From Leptospira wolffii serovar Khorat str. Khorat-H2 (GTDB taxonomy: Bacteria > Spirochaetota > Leptospiria > Leptospirales > Leptospiraceae), in the NCBI RefSeq assembly GCF_000306115.2, contig NZ_AKWX02000013.1:283033-347032 (forward strand): a stretch of DNA of 64,000 nucleotides, read 5' to 3'. Below the pieces are notes generated by a model, which saw only the letters and a list, made by a program, of their open reading frames with translations, was not told the DNA's origin and ran no database searches. Positions within the stretch are counted from its first letter, which is position 1, and every line of letters starts with the position of its first letter. The translations under genes were made by a program, and so were the position numbers. This document shows positions 1 through 10,976 of this stretch, in pieces.

Positions 1-123
1 TTACCGATTTTCAGATCCGGATGAGGCATAGCGTGCACATAAAAAGTTCCAAACCTTTCCCAGTAGACTGTGAAAAGTTGTTTTTTGAATTCGCGAAGCG
101 CTTGTAGATCCTCTTGATTCGTA

Positions 124-131
<8 letters not shown>
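1..131 (-). CDS. Partial protein of unknown function (N-terminal part)
   Basis: The first 43 codons of a minus-strand gene run off the left edge. An ATG at 131-129 overlaps the stop codon of the upstream dehydratase gene (124-126), so the two are translationally coupled in one operon. The visible protein starts MDNTNQEDLQALREFKKQ and is hydrophilic with no signal peptide. A short stretch YVHAMPHPDLKIG follows before the window ends. I do not recognise the family. Its position after a surface-sugar gene suggests an envelope polysaccharide role, but that is only context. Confidence 0.6.
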
Positions 132-2058
<1,927 letters not shown>

Positions 2059-2114
2059 TTTTAGGTTGCGGAAAAGCGGTACCGGATCGAAGGTTCGAAG
2101 GGTTTGCACTTCTC

Positions 2115-2591
2115 GTGAAAGAACTGATTGTCAACCTGCAGGGAAAACTAGATTCTATTCTTGGAAACAACTTCCGGGAAAAAACAGATCCTCTACTGCG
2201 CTCCGAGCCTTACTATATTCTCCTGGATGCGAACGACTTGCAAGCCTGGGACGAAATCGGGCTCGGACTACTGAGAGATTCTTCTACCAGCCACCCTTCT
2301 TCTCGTTTTGCGGCTTGCGGACTTTCGGAAATTTTAACGAAAGATTGGGAAAGATTCGGCGTCTCTAGAACGATTCCTTATTTCCGAACGAGAGAAGACG
2401 CTAAAAACTATTTGCTTTCCGGTCGGATCGGAACACCTGTGCATACGATCACCGAAAGTACTGCTGCTTGTCCCGCCTGTTTACAGATTTTGAGAGTGCA
2501 GGGTAAGGGAAACTACAGATGCCCCGCTTGTTCCCACACATTCTATCTGACCGCGGATTATAGAACCGCAAGTTACGAGAAATTATTCTAA
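2115..2591 (+). CDS. Conserved hypothetical protein with C-terminal zinc ribbon
   Basis: About 158 residues from a GTG at 2115 (VKELIVNLQGKLD). A TTG further upstream at 2052 would overlap the divergent dehydratase gene, so the GTG is preferred. The C-terminus carries CPAC, 16 residues, then CPAC, a classic four-cysteine zinc ribbon ending in SHTFYLTADY. The N-terminal two thirds have no domain I recognise, though the segment around YYILLDANDLQAWDEIGLGLL resembles a small alpha/beta fold. No signal peptide or membrane segment is seen, so it is probably cytoplasmic. It is divergent from the polysaccharide gene and 80 bp upstream of the adenylate cyclase. Confidence 0.7.
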   Translation: MKELIVNLQGKLDSILGNNFREKTDPLLRSEPYYILLDANDLQAWDEIGLGLLRDSSTSHPSSRFAACGLSEILTKDWERFGVSRTIPYFRTREDAKNYLLSGRIGTPVHTITESTAACPACLQILRVQGKGNYRCPACSHTFYLTADYRTASYEKLF

Positions 2592-2671
2592 TCCTTTTTC
2601 CGGATTTCTTCCGTAAATAAATTTCCGGAATATATGCTTGCCAGAAAAAAATCCCGTGGCTGTCTTTCTAT

Positions 2672-5509
2672 ATGAGTCAGAACGATTCCGAAAAACCGGG
2701 TTTCACCGGTCGCTTCTTGCATATATTTTTAGTCGCCGCCAAGGCATTCTATTCCGGAATACGGGCAAAATTGGCCCTTTTCACCGGGAGCCTGATCGCT
2801 CTCACGATTTTCATCCTTTCCATCATATATGTCCGTCAACAAACGGAAATTCTTACCGAAAGCTACGAGAGAGAAGCGGAAATTTCCCGAAGATATATCT
2901 CTTCTCTCGTTCTTGAATTGGACAATATCTCCCAAAGCTTGATCCGAATCGAGGAGTTCCGGGAGCGGGTCAGTAAACAGACGGAAGCATTAAAAAAATA
3001 TAAAACGACTAAGACTCTAGTAAAAGAGAAACAAGTCTCCTTTTTCGGAATCAAGACCAGCTTATTCGGCGCATTGGGTAAGAGTAAGGTCAGAAAGACT
3101 CTGGATACCTATTACTCCGAATATCTTTCCAAGGACGATATCCAAATCCTGGAAAAGAATATTAAAGCGCAACTCCAGCAAGGAGGGCATGAGACCTTAT
3201 CCGAAAAGGAATTCGACAAACTCCAAAATTTGGCCAAGAAATTCGTTTTGGCGGATCGGGACATGGGGATCCTAAAAAAGCGACTCTTCGAATTAAAGGA
3301 AGCCCAGGAAAAACAGGACCCTACTGAAATTTCGGCTATCGAAGAGGATTTGCGCAAACAGTCCCTTTCCGTTCGTAAGCTCCGTAGCGAACTCGATTCT
3401 CATATCGTAGCTCATATGGCGGAATCTAGAAAACGTAAAATAAAAGAATTGGGTCTGGATACGGGCAGATTCAGGATCCAAACGTTTCCGATTTCGGGAA
3501 TCATACCGGGAGAACCCTCCGAAGCGACAGTAGACACCAAGATCTTCGATCCCGAATCCGAATTAAACCAGGCGCAACTAGGGGAGAATTTGGAGGAAGG
3601 ATTAAAAAGCGCGTTATCCTCCCTTGTGGATATCGGAATTTTAGGCGAACTCGTACCTAGTTCCTTCCAGCAGAACAGTCTGGAATTACAGGCCTTGTAT
3701 TCTCCTCATTTTCGAAATCCCGCTTCTACGGAAAGAGCCAAACTCGTGGAGAGTAGGAGGACCATTCTAGGATCCTGGAGCAATTATCTTTCGGAAGAAA
3801 AAGCGGTTCTGGATGAACTCTCCAAAATTCCTCCGATCTTGGATGCGAGAGTCAAGGAACTGAGAGAGAAGAAACCTCCGATTCCTCCCTACAAAGACAA
3901 GGAATTCAAAACCCAGTACGATAAATACGCGGGACTGGTGAGGAAACGCAAACTTCTCTATGCGAGTTATCTGCGCAATAATCCTCCCAAGGAAGAAGAC
4001 GAGCTTGCAGTAGAGGCGATCGGATCCATACGAGACTCCGCTTTGGAAGACCAGGTACTATTGAGATTCCGACCAGACGGTTCCGATTACGGGAAGTCCG
4101 TTCAATCCGAAGAAGGGAGGGAAATCTTCGAAAAGAGATGGAACGGTCTGAGAGAATGGATCTATTCCGGTCAAAGCGAAACGCCCACCGCGAAACTGAA
4201 GAGTTTATTTCCGGACGGAATCATAGGCAATAGCCGCACCGAGGCGGAGCAGATTCTTTGGAAATTGGACACCACTCCTTTGCTTTCGGAGAATACGGAC
4301 GATCTTCCTACGGTGGTTCTTTCCGCGAATTTTGCCGGAATCACACGAACCATAGTGGATCGCACGGAAGGACTTAGGTCCATACGAAGTAATAGGGACC
4401 GAGCTGTGCTTTCGGCATTAGTGATCTGCGGATTCTCCATTCTTCTCGCGGTCTTCATCTCCGGATTCGTAGTCCAGAAAATCAAACGTCTCATTCGCAA
4501 CGCCGAACAGGTGGGGAGAGGAGATCTGAATGTGGAATTCGAACCGGGAGGATCGGACGAATTCGGAAATCTTTCCATCGCTTTGAACCAAATGGTGACC
4601 GGACTCCGGGAAAGGGAAAAAATCAAAGGGATCCTGGGTAGTATGATCGACCCTGTGGTGATCGGCGAAGCCATGAAGGATCTCGCGGCTTTAAAAAGAG
4701 GTACCGAAAAAAGGGTGACCGCATTCTTCTCGGATGTGGCTGGATTTTCTAATATTAGCGAAAAGTTAAGTTCTGTGGAACTCGCGGAGCTCTTGAACGA
4801 ATACCTTTCGGCGATGACGCTCATCCTGAAGGAGCACGACGGAGTCTTGGATAAGTATATCGGGGACGCGATCGTAGGAATCTTCAACGCTCCCGTGGAA
4901 GTGGAAGGTCATTGCCTCAAGGCGACTAAGGCGTCTTTAAAGATGTTGGCTAAACTGGAAGAATTGAGAAGCTCTTGGAAGAAAGGTCATAGATATATTC
5001 CGGAAGCTAGAGACATGAAGATACGGATCGGTTTGAATACGGGACTGGCAAAAGTGGGATTCATGGGAACCGACGCATTAGCTTCTTATACAATGATGGG
5101 GGATACCGTGAATCTAGCCGCGCGCTTGGAAGCTGCGGGTAAGGATTACGGAGTCTCGATTCTCGTTTCCGATGCTGTCCATTCCGAAATCAAGGATCAT
5201 ATCTTCACTCGAAAACTGGATCTAGTCCGAGTGAAAGGCAAGAACGAACCGGTGATTTTGTACGAAGCGATTAGCGAACTCAAAAACGGCGCCAATAAGC
5301 AGAAAGAAATAGTAGGCTTATACGAAGAAGGCCTAACGCTCTATTTGGATAGGAAATGGGAAGCCGCAATTAAGAAGTTCAAGGAATCCGAACAGGCCAA
5401 AGGTTCTTCCGATAAGGCAGTCCAATTATTGACGGACAGATGCAAGGAATACAAAGCCACTCCGCCTCCTAATTCCTGGGACGGAGTTTATACCAGGGAT
5501 CATAAATAA
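2672..5509 (+). CDS. Membrane class III adenylate cyclase with HAMP domain
   Basis: A 945-residue sensor cyclase that would convert ATP to cAMP at the inner membrane. A first membrane helix near 33-52 and a second near 572-598 bracket a long, charged, coiled-coil-rich periplasmic region. A HAMP linker (about 598-650) and the catalytic domain follow. Metal-binding aspartates are D688 in FSDVAGFS and D732 in KYIGD. K728 and D811 (MMGDTVN) are the adenine-specifying pair, and N814 and R818 match the transition-state residues. This argues for an adenylate rather than guanylate cyclase. A TPR-like tail follows. It probably stands alone, with recD converging 8 bp downstream. Confidence 0.93.
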   Translation: MSQNDSEKPGFTGRFLHIFLVAAKAFYSGIRAKLALFTGSLIALTIFILSIIYVRQQTEILTESYEREAEISRRYISSLVLELDNISQSLIRIEEFRERVSKQTEALKKYKTTKTLVKEKQVSFFGIKTSLFGALGKSKVRKTLDTYYSEYLSKDDIQILEKNIKAQLQQGGHETLSEKEFDKLQNLAKKFVLADRDMGILKKRLFELKEAQEKQDPTEISAIEEDLRKQSLSVRKLRSELDSHIVAHMAESRKRKIKELGLDTGRFRIQTFPISGIIPGEPSEATVDTKIFDPESELNQAQLGENLEEGLKSALSSLVDIGILGELVPSSFQQNSLELQALYSPHFRNPASTERAKLVESRRTILGSWSNYLSEEKAVLDELSKIPPILDARVKELREKKPPIPPYKDKEFKTQYDKYAGLVRKRKLLYASYLRNNPPKEEDELAVEAIGSIRDSALEDQVLLRFRPDGSDYGKSVQSEEGREIFEKRWNGLREWIYSGQSETPTAKLKSLFPDGIIGNSRTEAEQILWKLDTTPLLSENTDDLPTVVLSANFAGITRTIVDRTEGLRSIRSNRDRAVLSALVICGFSILLAVFISGFVVQKIKRLIRNAEQVGRGDLNVEFEPGGSDEFGNLSIALNQMVTGLREREKIKGILGSMIDPVVIGEAMKDLAALKRGTEKRVTAFFSDVAGFSNISEKLSSVELAELLNEYLSAMTLILKEHDGVLDKYIGDAIVGIFNAPVEVEGHCLKATKASLKMLAKLEELRSSWKKGHRYIPEARDMKIRIGLNTGLAKVGFMGTDALASYTMMGDTVNLAARLEAAGKDYGVSILVSDAVHSEIKDHIFTRKLDLVRVKGKNEPVILYEAISELKNGANKQKEIVGLYEEGLTLYLDRKWEAAIKKFKESEQAKGSSDKAVQLLTDRCKEYKATPPPNSWDGVYTRDHK

Positions 5510-5517
5510 GGGATTTC

Positions 5518-7299
5518 TTATAATTCGAATCCGGTAACACGTTCGAAACGGTTCTCTAACGCGAAGCCCAGTAGTTTTTCTCCCGCAGAGAGGATTACGT
5601 TCTGTTTAGCGCGGGTAATCGCTGTGTACAGGATTTCTTTGCGGAAAAGTTCCAAGGACAGATCGTTCGGATCCAGATCCTGGGGATCGGGCGGAAATAG
5701 GATGAGTATGGAATCGTATTCCGATCCTTGGGATTTGTGGACCGTAATCGCGAATGCAGGCTCGTGAGAAGGCAAAGTATCTAACGCGAAATCTCGGATG
5801 GTTCCTTCTATCAAGAATAGGGCGCGTAGCTCTTTTTCTCCGTTCGGAGTCTCCATTTCCAAAACCAATCCCGTATCCCCGTTAAATACTCCTCTGGCTC
5901 TGTCATTACGAGTGATCATCACCGGCAATCCTGGAAAATAGGTCCTGTTTCCGATTCTTACGATCCTTTCTTTTTTTCGGGATAGAAGGGAAAGAGTAAG
6001 TCTACGATTGATGGAATCGCTACCGTAGAAACCGTTTCTGAGTATCGTGAGAATACGGGAACGATTTATATCCTTAGTTAAGTATCTTTGGATGGCGTTC
6101 GAATCCTTTGGATCCGGTAGATTTTCCAGATTCGGGAGAATTGCCTTATCCGAATACGTTTCGAGTAATGTCTCCAAATCTTTAGAATCTTCCTTCCGGA
6201 TCGTAAAAAAACCTTTTCCATCCAAGGCAGATTGCAGATTTTCCAAGCTAATTTCGCTAACGGCACTGGATTGAAAATCGCGTAAACTACCGTTCTCACG
6301 AATGCAGATTCTTGCCGCCTGGGAAATCGAACCTGCACCTTCCTCCTGACGACGACTCACTTGCAACTCCAGAAAATGAGAAGATTTTACTTTAGCCAAA
6401 GCTTTTACCAGATCGGAAAGAATCGCTCCCGCCTCCACGCTCGGTAATTGATTGGCGTCCCCTAGAAGAATCAGTCTGAAATTTTTCTTTTGGGAGACGG
6501 GCAGGGCTTCCAGTAATCGACTCATCATATTCAGGTCGACCATGGAAGCCTCGTCGATCACGATCACTTCATAGGGTAGGGGAAAGGATTCTCCGAATTT
6601 GTAGGATTTCCTACGAGGGTTGTATTGCAGTAGTCTATGTAAAGTGGAGGCGGAGAGTCCGGCCAAGGAAAGATCCGACTCTTCCTTTCTTTTCGCGAAG
6701 GCCAAGGAATTGTCCAAGGACTCTTTGAGCCTTTGCGCGGCTCTTCCCGTAGGAGCGGCCAAACCGATACCGGAAGAGGAATAGCCCATGCGTACAAGTC
6801 CGCGAAGTAAATTCGCGATTACGGTCGTTTTGCCGGTTCCGGGACCACCGGTCAGTACGAAGAAAGGATGAGCCAGCGCAGCTTCCAAAGCTTTTCTCTG
6901 TTCTCCTTCTCCGCAAAGAACGAAATCCTGGGAGCCTTTTCGGATGAGTAAGGGATTGATCTCGGTGATATCTCCGATTACGGACGGAATCTTCTTTGAA
7001 TTTTCCTCCGAATTTTGAAGCGCCAATAGACTCCGAAAGCCTTCTTCCAAGTATTTTAATCTTTTGAACGTTTTATGAAAGTATAATAAATTTCCGCGAG
7101 TCTTGAATAAATCCGATTCGGGCGGAACGCGATCCCCGACAGGAACCGCTAGACTTCCTTGCTTGGAGGCTCGAACCAGGGAAAGATTCCATTCGTATAT
7201 TTTTTCCGGAGAAATCCCGGGCAGGAAAAACGCGAATTCTTTAGTTAAGAATTTTGCATATTCTTCCTGAAGTTCTAGGTCTAAATTCTCTTCGTTCAT
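5518..7299 (-). CDS. recD: Exodeoxyribonuclease V subunit RecD
   Basis: 593-residue 5'-3' helicase subunit of RecBCD, which processes double-strand ends for recombination. Walker A GGPGTGKTT is at 151-159, Walker B VIDEASMVD near 245, and the late helicase motif AITVHKSQGSEYD near 525, followed by the ILYTAITRAK motif. Length is normal for RecD. Its ATG overlaps the recB stop by four bases (ATGA at 7296-7299), so it is the last gene of a recC-recB-recD operon. Confidence 0.96.
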   Translation of the reverse strand: MNEENLDLELQEEYAKFLTKEFAFFLPGISPEKIYEWNLSLVRASKQGSLAVPVGDRVPPESDLFKTRGNLLYFHKTFKRLKYLEEGFRSLLALQNSEENSKKIPSVIGDITEINPLLIRKGSQDFVLCGEGEQRKALEAALAHPFFVLTGGPGTGKTTVIANLLRGLVRMGYSSSGIGLAAPTGRAAQRLKESLDNSLAFAKRKEESDLSLAGLSASTLHRLLQYNPRRKSYKFGESFPLPYEVIVIDEASMVDLNMMSRLLEALPVSQKKNFRLILLGDANQLPSVEAGAILSDLVKALAKVKSSHFLELQVSRRQEEGAGSISQAARICIRENGSLRDFQSSAVSEISLENLQSALDGKGFFTIRKEDSKDLETLLETYSDKAILPNLENLPDPKDSNAIQRYLTKDINRSRILTILRNGFYGSDSINRRLTLSLLSRKKERIVRIGNRTYFPGLPVMITRNDRARGVFNGDTGLVLEMETPNGEKELRALFLIEGTIRDFALDTLPSHEPAFAITVHKSQGSEYDSILILFPPDPQDLDPNDLSLELFRKEILYTAITRAKQNVILSAGEKLLGFALENRFERVTGFEL

Positions 7300-10200
7300 T
7301 CGGTCCTATCCTCGAAGCCTTTCTTGAACGCGAGGGCCTCCTGCACTTTTTCCTTAGAGGTTTGTAGAAACTCCGGACTCAGTTTTTGTAGAAACACTCC
7401 CTGTTCTATTTTATTAGGATCCATTCCCCTTAAGAATAGAAAATACATCCCCCCCATTAGGTCCGGGTCGTAATCCTTTCCGTACTTGAATTGCAACCAT
7501 CTATCCAGAACCACGGAATATAGATAGAGCTGTAGAGAATAGGAGGTCTGCACTTTCTTAGAAATCGATTCCTGCGAATATCCGCCTTTTCCTCCGGAAT
7601 CCGACTCCAAAAGATTGGATTTCCAATCCAGGATCCAATAGCGGTCTTGGTGGCGGAATATGAGATCCACGGTGCCGTTCAATAAATCCTCTCCGGCGGA
7701 ATCCGACTCCAAATAAAAATCCACCTCGTGCTTTCTGTCGTCGGTCCCGATATTCGCCAGACAAATTCCGTCTTCCAGAAAAGGAGAGCGTAATGTATTC
7801 CAAAGCAGTTCAGCTATGCGGTCCGAGAATTTTTCGGATAATTCACGATCGACGGAGTATCCGTACATTCTTAATAAATCGGAGAATTTCCTTTTTGTAG
7901 TCGGGGAAAGTTCTTTGGGAGATTTAGCCTTCCTGTATTCCTCGAAATCGGCAGTCTCCAAGAGTTGGTGGAGTAGATTTCCCATTCGACTGGAGGAGGG
8001 GAGGTCCGTAATCGTTTCCTCTTCGGAGGGAGTCTCGTCCATTTTTAGAGTTCTGGACTCTTCCGGTTGGAAGTTTAGATTTTCATTTTGTAGGAATTTA
8101 TCCAGGGAAGAATAACTTTCTAATACGATTTTCCGGGCCTCTGCATCCCTTGGCCATTCCGGTACGAATATGGGAGTTTTTTTGGCTTTCTCCGATTTTT
8201 TACCGGGAGCCGATTCTTCCTTCTTTTTTCCTTTCCGGATCCACTCCGTCGCATATCCGTCCCCGTCTTCCAGGCTTCGTATCATTTGAACGGAAGATTC
8301 TTCGGGGAATCTATGGATAGAGGCTTGGAAAGATTGGCGAAATAGCTCCAACGGTCTTTTTGGGTCGGAGGCAGGCAAAAGAGGAAAATAGAATTTGTAC
8401 ATTGCGCGGGTAACCGCCACATAATATAATCTTTTGTCCTCGTTCATCGTATTCCGCAAAATATCGACTCCCGGAGAGGGTTCAAGGCTTACGACCTTCC
8501 TCTTCCCTTCCTCTCCGTTCTCACCCTTTACGGAAACGGAATATTCGAATATCTTGGATCGAGAGGCGTTTCCCCAGCCCGTAAATCCTCCGAAAAGAAA
8601 TACGATAGGAAATTCCAATCCCTTGCTCAAATGCATGGTAAGAATTCGCACCCGATCCTCTTCGGAATCCCTTTCCAGATAATCGTCGTCCTTGTCCGAA
8701 GCGATTTCGCTTTCCAAATACGAGACCAATTCGGAGAGACCTAAATTCTTACCGGAAGAATATTCGGCTAAAGAATAAAAAATCTGTCGGAAGTTTGCGA
8801 TCTTTCTTTCCCAGTCGGGAAGGGATTCGTTTTCGGAAGGAGAAGAAAGTCCGCTTTCCGTGAGTAAGGAACGGAATAATCCCGGATAATCTTTTTTTCT
8901 AGCGAACCTTCTCCAGGATTCCAAAAGACGTTTTTCTCTGGATTCGATCGGATATTCTTCGTAATCCTTCAGGTTCAAAGGAGAGATATGGAATAAGTCG
9001 GATACTAATAGTTTATAAAAAGAATCCCGGCTACCTTCTTCGTGGAGACAGATTAATAATTCCCTAATGCGGATCGCTTCTCCCGATTTGAATAAACCTG
9101 CCTGTTTGTGGTATGTGTATGGAATACCTCTGGCACGCAATTGTCTACGTAGTAGGTCCGCATCCTGCCAGCTCCGTACTAAGATCGCGATATCGGACCA
9201 AGTCGCATAACCCGAAGAATTTCCGTTTTCTCGATTCAAGACCAGGGACTTCTTAGATACTAGATGTAGGATTTCCTCCGCTAAGAATTGGGAGTATTCT
9301 TCCTTTAAACCGTCCGAATTTTTTCCGGGAGAACAGGCAAAGGCGTTTAACGCGGCTCTTCCGCTTTTATCCGAATATAACACCGCTTTTCCGGGCTTCT
9401 CAGGAGCCCGGACGGAAGAATATTCTATAGGAGGATAATTTCCCTCCTGGATCGGAAACCATCCTCCGTCCGAAGAGGCGAATAAGGTATTATAAGCTTC
9501 GATGAGTTCAGGCAAGGATCTCCGGTTCGTGTCCAATTCAGGATAAACCAGAGAAGAGGAAGCGAATCTTCCCCCGGTATCCAGATCGGACTTCGCGGCC
9601 AAATAAGTATTCAAATCCGCTCCTCTAAATCCGTATATGGATTGTTTCGCATCTCCGATCAGAAATAAGCTACCGGGTCGCTCCGGACTTTTATTTTCTT
9701 CCAGAAACAGGGTGCTGAATATCTGGAACTGTTCCGAATCGGTATCTTGGAATTCGTCTATGATTCCATAACGGAAACGTTTTCTTAATAGTGTGACCGT
9801 TTCCGATTTTCCGCTCAAAGCGTTCGCTAAATGGAGAATCATATCTCCGTAGGTGATCTGGCCCTGTTCCGATTTTATGAGTACTGAATCTTCGGCTAAA
9901 TCCTCAGCCAAAGAAATTACGAAACTCGAAACCGAATTTTTTAATTCCGAAAATACGGAACCGATTTGCCGAAAGGAATCCCTTTCCGAGATATAAGAAG
10001 GATAATCTTCCTCCTCGGTGGCTTTTTTTAATTCTTCCTCGTTGAGTAAGATAACGTCCCAGCCGGTTCGCTTGCTTCTTTCCAAATTCAGAATTCTTTT
10101 AAGAGCCAGGGTAAAGGAAATAGAATCAAAGGAAGCTTCGTTGGCTTTTAATATGGAGAGGGATTCTTGGAAATCTTTTTGTCGGATCTGGATTGCCTTA

Positions 10201-10976
10201 TAAGTCTGGGCATTGATTCCTTTACGAATATTCTCCTGTCTTTGCAAGAGACGAGGGAAGGATTCGGACAAGACGAGGATGGCTTTGCTTACTCTTTCCC
10301 AAGAAGGAAAAGGTTCGGGGCGGGGGAGTAATTCCACCGTATCCGGTGCTCCCGCCTTTTTAACTGCCAGATCGCATACTAGATTTTCCCAGGTCTTACG
10401 ATGAAAACCGTCTTTGTAGGATTCTTGGGCTTCGTAGATCAGGAAAGGTAAAAGCCATTTCGGATATTTTTCACGGAACTCCTGTCGCATTCTGCCGTAC
10501 AAAGCTTTTGCGATCGGAGCGGTTTCCTTAACGAGTTCCGTATTCTCCGGTTGCCCTATCTCCAAGGAATATTCTTTTAAAATCTTATGAGCGAATCCAT
10601 GGATGGTGGAGATATACGCTTGGTCCAATTTTGCGGATTGGTTTCTAAAAAAATCCAACTCCTGGATTTCTTCCGGAAGAGAATCCGTCTTCCTTTCCAA
10701 TTCAGAAATCCGATTCTTGAGTTCCGCTCTTACTCTTCCCCTCAGTTCGGAAGCCGCCTTGTCCGTATAAGTAAGTATCAGAATGGACTCGATTCCGATC
10801 GGGTTCTTTTCTCCTTTTAAGGAAGAAAGAAAAGATTCTTTCAAAATTTTTAATACTAGAAAAACGATCGTATGTGTCTTACCCGTACCTGCGGAAGCCG
10901 CGATGAATCCGTTTTTGGAGATATCGATCCCGTCCACGAAATCTCCCGACTTTGCGCTTAGGTCATTCCTTGGCAT
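7296..10976 (-). CDS. recB: Exodeoxyribonuclease V subunit RecB
   Basis: 1226-residue 3'-5' helicase and nuclease subunit of RecBCD. The N-terminal Walker A is AASAGTGKT (26-34) and the DEFQDTD Walker B is near residue 400. The late UvrD-type motif RILTMHLSKGLEFPIVFL and VAVTRA follow. The C-terminus has the PD-(D/E)XK nuclease residues: HEVDFYL, GTVDLIF and LDWKSNLLE. All catalytic motifs look intact. It overlaps recC by 14 bp and recD by 4 bp, consistent with stoichiometric coupled translation. Confidence 0.96.
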   Translation of the reverse strand: MPRNDLSAKSGDFVDGIDISKNGFIAASAGTGKTHTIVFLVLKILKESFLSSLKGEKNPIGIESILILTYTDKAASELRGRVRAELKNRISELERKTDSLPEEIQELDFFRNQSAKLDQAYISTIHGFAHKILKEYSLEIGQPENTELVKETAPIAKALYGRMRQEFREKYPKWLLPFLIYEAQESYKDGFHRKTWENLVCDLAVKKAGAPDTVELLPRPEPFPSWERVSKAILVLSESFPRLLQRQENIRKGINAQTYKAIQIRQKDFQESLSILKANEASFDSISFTLALKRILNLERSKRTGWDVILLNEEELKKATEEEDYPSYISERDSFRQIGSVFSELKNSVSSFVISLAEDLAEDSVLIKSEQGQITYGDMILHLANALSGKSETVTLLRKRFRYGIIDEFQDTDSEQFQIFSTLFLEENKSPERPGSLFLIGDAKQSIYGFRGADLNTYLAAKSDLDTGGRFASSSLVYPELDTNRRSLPELIEAYNTLFASSDGGWFPIQEGNYPPIEYSSVRAPEKPGKAVLYSDKSGRAALNAFACSPGKNSDGLKEEYSQFLAEEILHLVSKKSLVLNRENGNSSGYATWSDIAILVRSWQDADLLRRQLRARGIPYTYHKQAGLFKSGEAIRIRELLICLHEEGSRDSFYKLLVSDLFHISPLNLKDYEEYPIESREKRLLESWRRFARKKDYPGLFRSLLTESGLSSPSENESLPDWERKIANFRQIFYSLAEYSSGKNLGLSELVSYLESEIASDKDDDYLERDSEEDRVRILTMHLSKGLEFPIVFLFGGFTGWGNASRSKIFEYSVSVKGENGEEGKRKVVSLEPSPGVDILRNTMNEDKRLYYVAVTRAMYKFYFPLLPASDPKRPLELFRQSFQASIHRFPEESSVQMIRSLEDGDGYATEWIRKGKKKEESAPGKKSEKAKKTPIFVPEWPRDAEARKIVLESYSSLDKFLQNENLNFQPEESRTLKMDETPSEEETITDLPSSSRMGNLLHQLLETADFEEYRKAKSPKELSPTTKRKFSDLLRMYGYSVDRELSEKFSDRIAELLWNTLRSPFLEDGICLANIGTDDRKHEVDFYLESDSAGEDLLNGTVDLIFRHQDRYWILDWKSNLLESDSGGKGGYSQESISKKVQTSYSLQLYLYSVVLDRWLQFKYGKDYDPDLMGGMYFLFLRGMDPNKIEQGVFLQKLSPEFLQTSKEKVQEALAFKKGFEDRTE

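Noticed and set aside
4171..4887. 238-codon minus-strand frame inside the adenylate cyclase gene
   Set aside because: Opposite strand of a clearly conserved catalytic domain; low-complexity translation.
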